Source of the DNA: Gymnogyps californianus
Lineage: Eukaryota; Chordata; Aves; Accipitriformes; Cathartidae
Assembly (NCBI RefSeq): GCF_018139145.2
Contig: NC_059471.1
Location: 213,671,494-213,735,493 of the forward strand
DNA length: 64,000 nucleotides
Direction of reading: 5' to 3'
The position numbers were made by a program, and so were the translations under genes. This document shows, piece by piece, positions 61,860-64,000 of the stretch (position 1 is its first letter; every line of letters starts with the position of its first letter). The notes under the pieces are model-generated. The model had not been told where the DNA came from, made no database searches, and worked only from the letters and a program-made list of their open reading frames with translations.

Positions 61860-62293
61860 CTTTGGGATATAGTCTGCATATTCCGAAGGAGTGAAAGACA
61901 ATCCATTTCAATGTTCATAGGGTTTGGCTTCAATGGCTCTTTCTAAATCCATATTCTTCTTGTTTCTGCATTCTTTAATTTCTGTTAATTCCTATTTTGG
62001 TTTTCCTATTTCGTGACACTTTTGGCAAAACATTAAATTATCCACTGTTCTTGTTTTTTTGGTTTGGTTGTTTTTTTTTTTTTTGCTATGTGGGTTTTTA
62101 ATTGTTAAGGTTGCATCTTCAGCATGGTAAATAGCTTTTCCCATTCTTGGATCTTCTTTGCAAAAATTTTTCCTCACCCAAGTGTGGGTTTCAGGACATT
62201 GCCTTAAATTTTTGAAATCCCTCTGAACATACGGACGGAAAACCTTACGTGCAAATTCATTTCTTTTTTGAATGACATTAATAAAAAATCAAA
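61860..62293 (-). pseudogene. Protein-like reading frame remnant, family unknown
   Basis: On the minus strand one frame runs from about 62293 to 61869. It is protein-like (varied composition, charged and aromatic residues: EFARKVFRPYVQRDFKNL, VRKNFCKEDPRMGKAIYHAE, then MDLERAIEAKPYEH and GLSFTPSEYADYIPK) but is interrupted by an A-rich insertion at 62047-62084 (including a 14-T run on the plus strand) and by stops near 62010 and 61913. Keeping the same frame across stops suggests decay of a once-coding sequence rather than chance. No start codon or poly(A) tail is assigned. It could also be an old transposon fragment or coincidence. Confidence 0.3.
62071..62084 (-). repeat. (T)14 / (A)14 tract
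   Basis: A run of 14 T on the plus strand. On the minus strand it is an A tract that interrupts the protein-like frame as a lysine run. Confidence 0.85.
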
Positions 62294-64000
62294 ACTTGGG
62301 AGGAGGTTTCTATGGGTGCCCAGTTTCATAGACAAGTTTGTCTATCTCAGTCTAAGCTCTTACTACCTGATTGCACCAGCAAATACATTCTTTACGTCCA
62401 GAAAAGTCGATTCGATTAATTTACTCTACCACAGAGAATAAATCAAATGTGTCACCTCAAAATATGATTGGTCTCCAAATCTGGTCTGTAGCCTGAAATA
62501 AAATAATGGTTAGGTGAAGAAAGAGCATCTGAGCGGAATTTCTTTAAGTAGAACCTGTGAAAAATGAAAACACAAGATAGGAGTCCCCCAAATTACTTTC
62601 TTTTCCGACTCCCAGACCTGTCTGATAGGGAAAAGAGACTGTATTCAGTGTGTTTAATGCACCCAAGGGATTCTGATGTCTGACTAGTGCATGAGGCTTT
62701 GTACTAGTGGACAAGCACTTGGTTTCTGAACTGAGCTCAGCATAGGCCTCGACATGTGCATTGGATCCTGATGCACTCTGTTAACACAGGCTATTTGTGC
62801 AGGAGACACACGCCTGTTTTTTAAAACTTCTGATTCACAAAAGGAAAAAAGGCGTCAGCTGTAGTCATAAATCCATCATTCTTGTAGCCAGCGTTCTCTC
62901 TAACTTCCTTGGCATTGTGGCATAATGATGAGAAAAAGAAAAATACTGCAAGCCAACAATTTTTTTTATTATTATTATTATTATTATCATCATGCACTCC
63001 CTTTGGCAGGGGAATGGTAGCTATAGGGTCCATGGAGCCATGACACGCTCTGAAAGCAAGCCTGTCTAGTTCCGCAAGTTGATGTCTTGCACGGTGGCCT
63101 CCCTGCCAGGCAGATCACCAGTTACAGGACGTAGGCACCAATGGCACTAAGTTCACAGAGACTCTGTGCGGTTATTAAACTCACCTTGTTATAAAATGGG
63201 AGCTCATGCTCCATATCATTGTAATTTGCCATCCTGCTAGAAATGCATGTGCAAGAAGTGGTGTAAGATCTCAACATTTGGGGGTTTGTGGACCTTCATG
63301 CAGAATGTAATGGCAAAAGACGTGAAATGAGCAGTAGTACGTGGTCTCATTCCCGGTTCCTGCTAACAAGATCTCATGTGCCCTTGCAAAGACACTTAGC
63401 TTCTGCAGGTTCCTTCACAAGTGAGCATTAAAAAAGTCAATCTTGTTTCTGACCATGCCACAGACTCCAAGTTTGAACATGCACAAGTCACAGGCAGGAT
63501 TCTGCCAACCTATCTTAGTCCTTCAAGATTCAGCATCTACAACTGAGCTAGTCACCCCAGAGTCCCTTGATAGGATGGAGAGTAGGAGGTTCCTCCAGGC
63601 AGAATTCATATTAATTCATTTTATTCTCAGCCATCCCCCGCTAAAGGCTGAATCACTTGCCTGCTGCTGTCACCTACTTGTCTCTAGTGATTAGAGAGAA
63701 CAGCTAGGGTAAGCACCTCCACCTTCTTACTTTTGGCAATCCCACCCAAAACCTACTGGTGTCTCTGTTCTCATTTCTCACATGTATAATGGCAGTTCTG
63801 TTTTCTCACGCTTTCCCAGTCGTATTTATTCAATTTGTAAAAAAATATATGTAAGGAGATTCTAGGCTGATTACCGTGTAAAGAGACACTAAATCTTAGA
63901 CGCCTAACTAGTGTAAGTGTATATCATTTGTTATATCTTTGTAAAAAGTGGCAGAAATTAGTCTCTTACCTCAACTATAAAGAGTAATAACAATTATTAT
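62294..64000. other. Non-coding stretch to the window end
   Basis: It contains an (ATT)n microsatellite and otherwise single-copy-looking sequence. Short frames only. No gene recognised. Confidence 0.55.
62960..62992 (+). repeat. (ATT)n microsatellite
   Basis: A T-rich run followed by about eight ATT units and ending in atcatcatg. Likely length-polymorphic. Confidence 0.9.

Overview
This is a vertebrate nuclear DNA window, most likely from a bird of the Neoaves type. It is AT-rich by eye and studded with A/T homopolymers and microsatellites. It carries a long terminal repeat of a kind that is abundant in bird genomes, one CR1 LINE remnant, and several old MIR-like (CORE-SINE) remnants with the tail sequence typical of birds, turtles and crocodilians. 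There is no sign of operons, ribosome binding sites, CRISPR arrays or other prokaryotic features. The open reading frames are short (all under about 140 codons), mostly lack recognisable domains and often overlap on both strands, as expected by chance in non-coding DNA.

Layout. From about 1 to 59.8 kb I find no protein-coding gene that I can defend. This part reads as a gene desert or very large introns. It holds a hairpin MITE relic at 3.2 kb, a tRNA-derived SINE head at 9.2 kb, a strong 12-bp hairpin at 11.9 kb, a CR1 3' fragment at 18.9 kb, a split inverted repeat at 21.2 kb, MIR-like remnants at 25.4, 33.6, 33.8, 35.2, 49.6, 51.8 and 56.6 kb, a palindrome cluster at 33.54 kb, a second MITE-like relic at 41.3 kb and a 613-bp solo LTR at 54.1 kb. 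Between them lie stretches rich in homeodomain, POU, E-box, T-box and nuclear-receptor-like words. By composition they look like conserved non-coding (enhancer) elements, mainly near 24.1, 25.6-26.1, 29.5-30.2, 32.2, 33.1, 49.3 and 55.6-56.3 kb. Their conservation cannot be tested here.

The right end (about 59.8-62.3 kb, minus strand) is the only part with gene-like organisation. Between 60714 and 59850 there is a start codon behind an acceptor-like AG, several hydrophobic segments typical of a multi-pass membrane protein, plausible splice sites, a 69-residue last-exon reading frame, a stop codon and an AATAAA signal about 40 bases further on. The reading frame is broken at least once, so it is either a decayed gene or one whose exon structure I cannot resolve. 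A second minus-strand stretch at 61.86-62.29 kb keeps a protein-like reading frame through several stops. I could not identify either family by eye.

No new biological system is evident. The most useful leads are the gene remnant at 60 kb, the open-frame remnant at 62 kb, the candidate enhancers, and the small DNA hairpins and palindromes.
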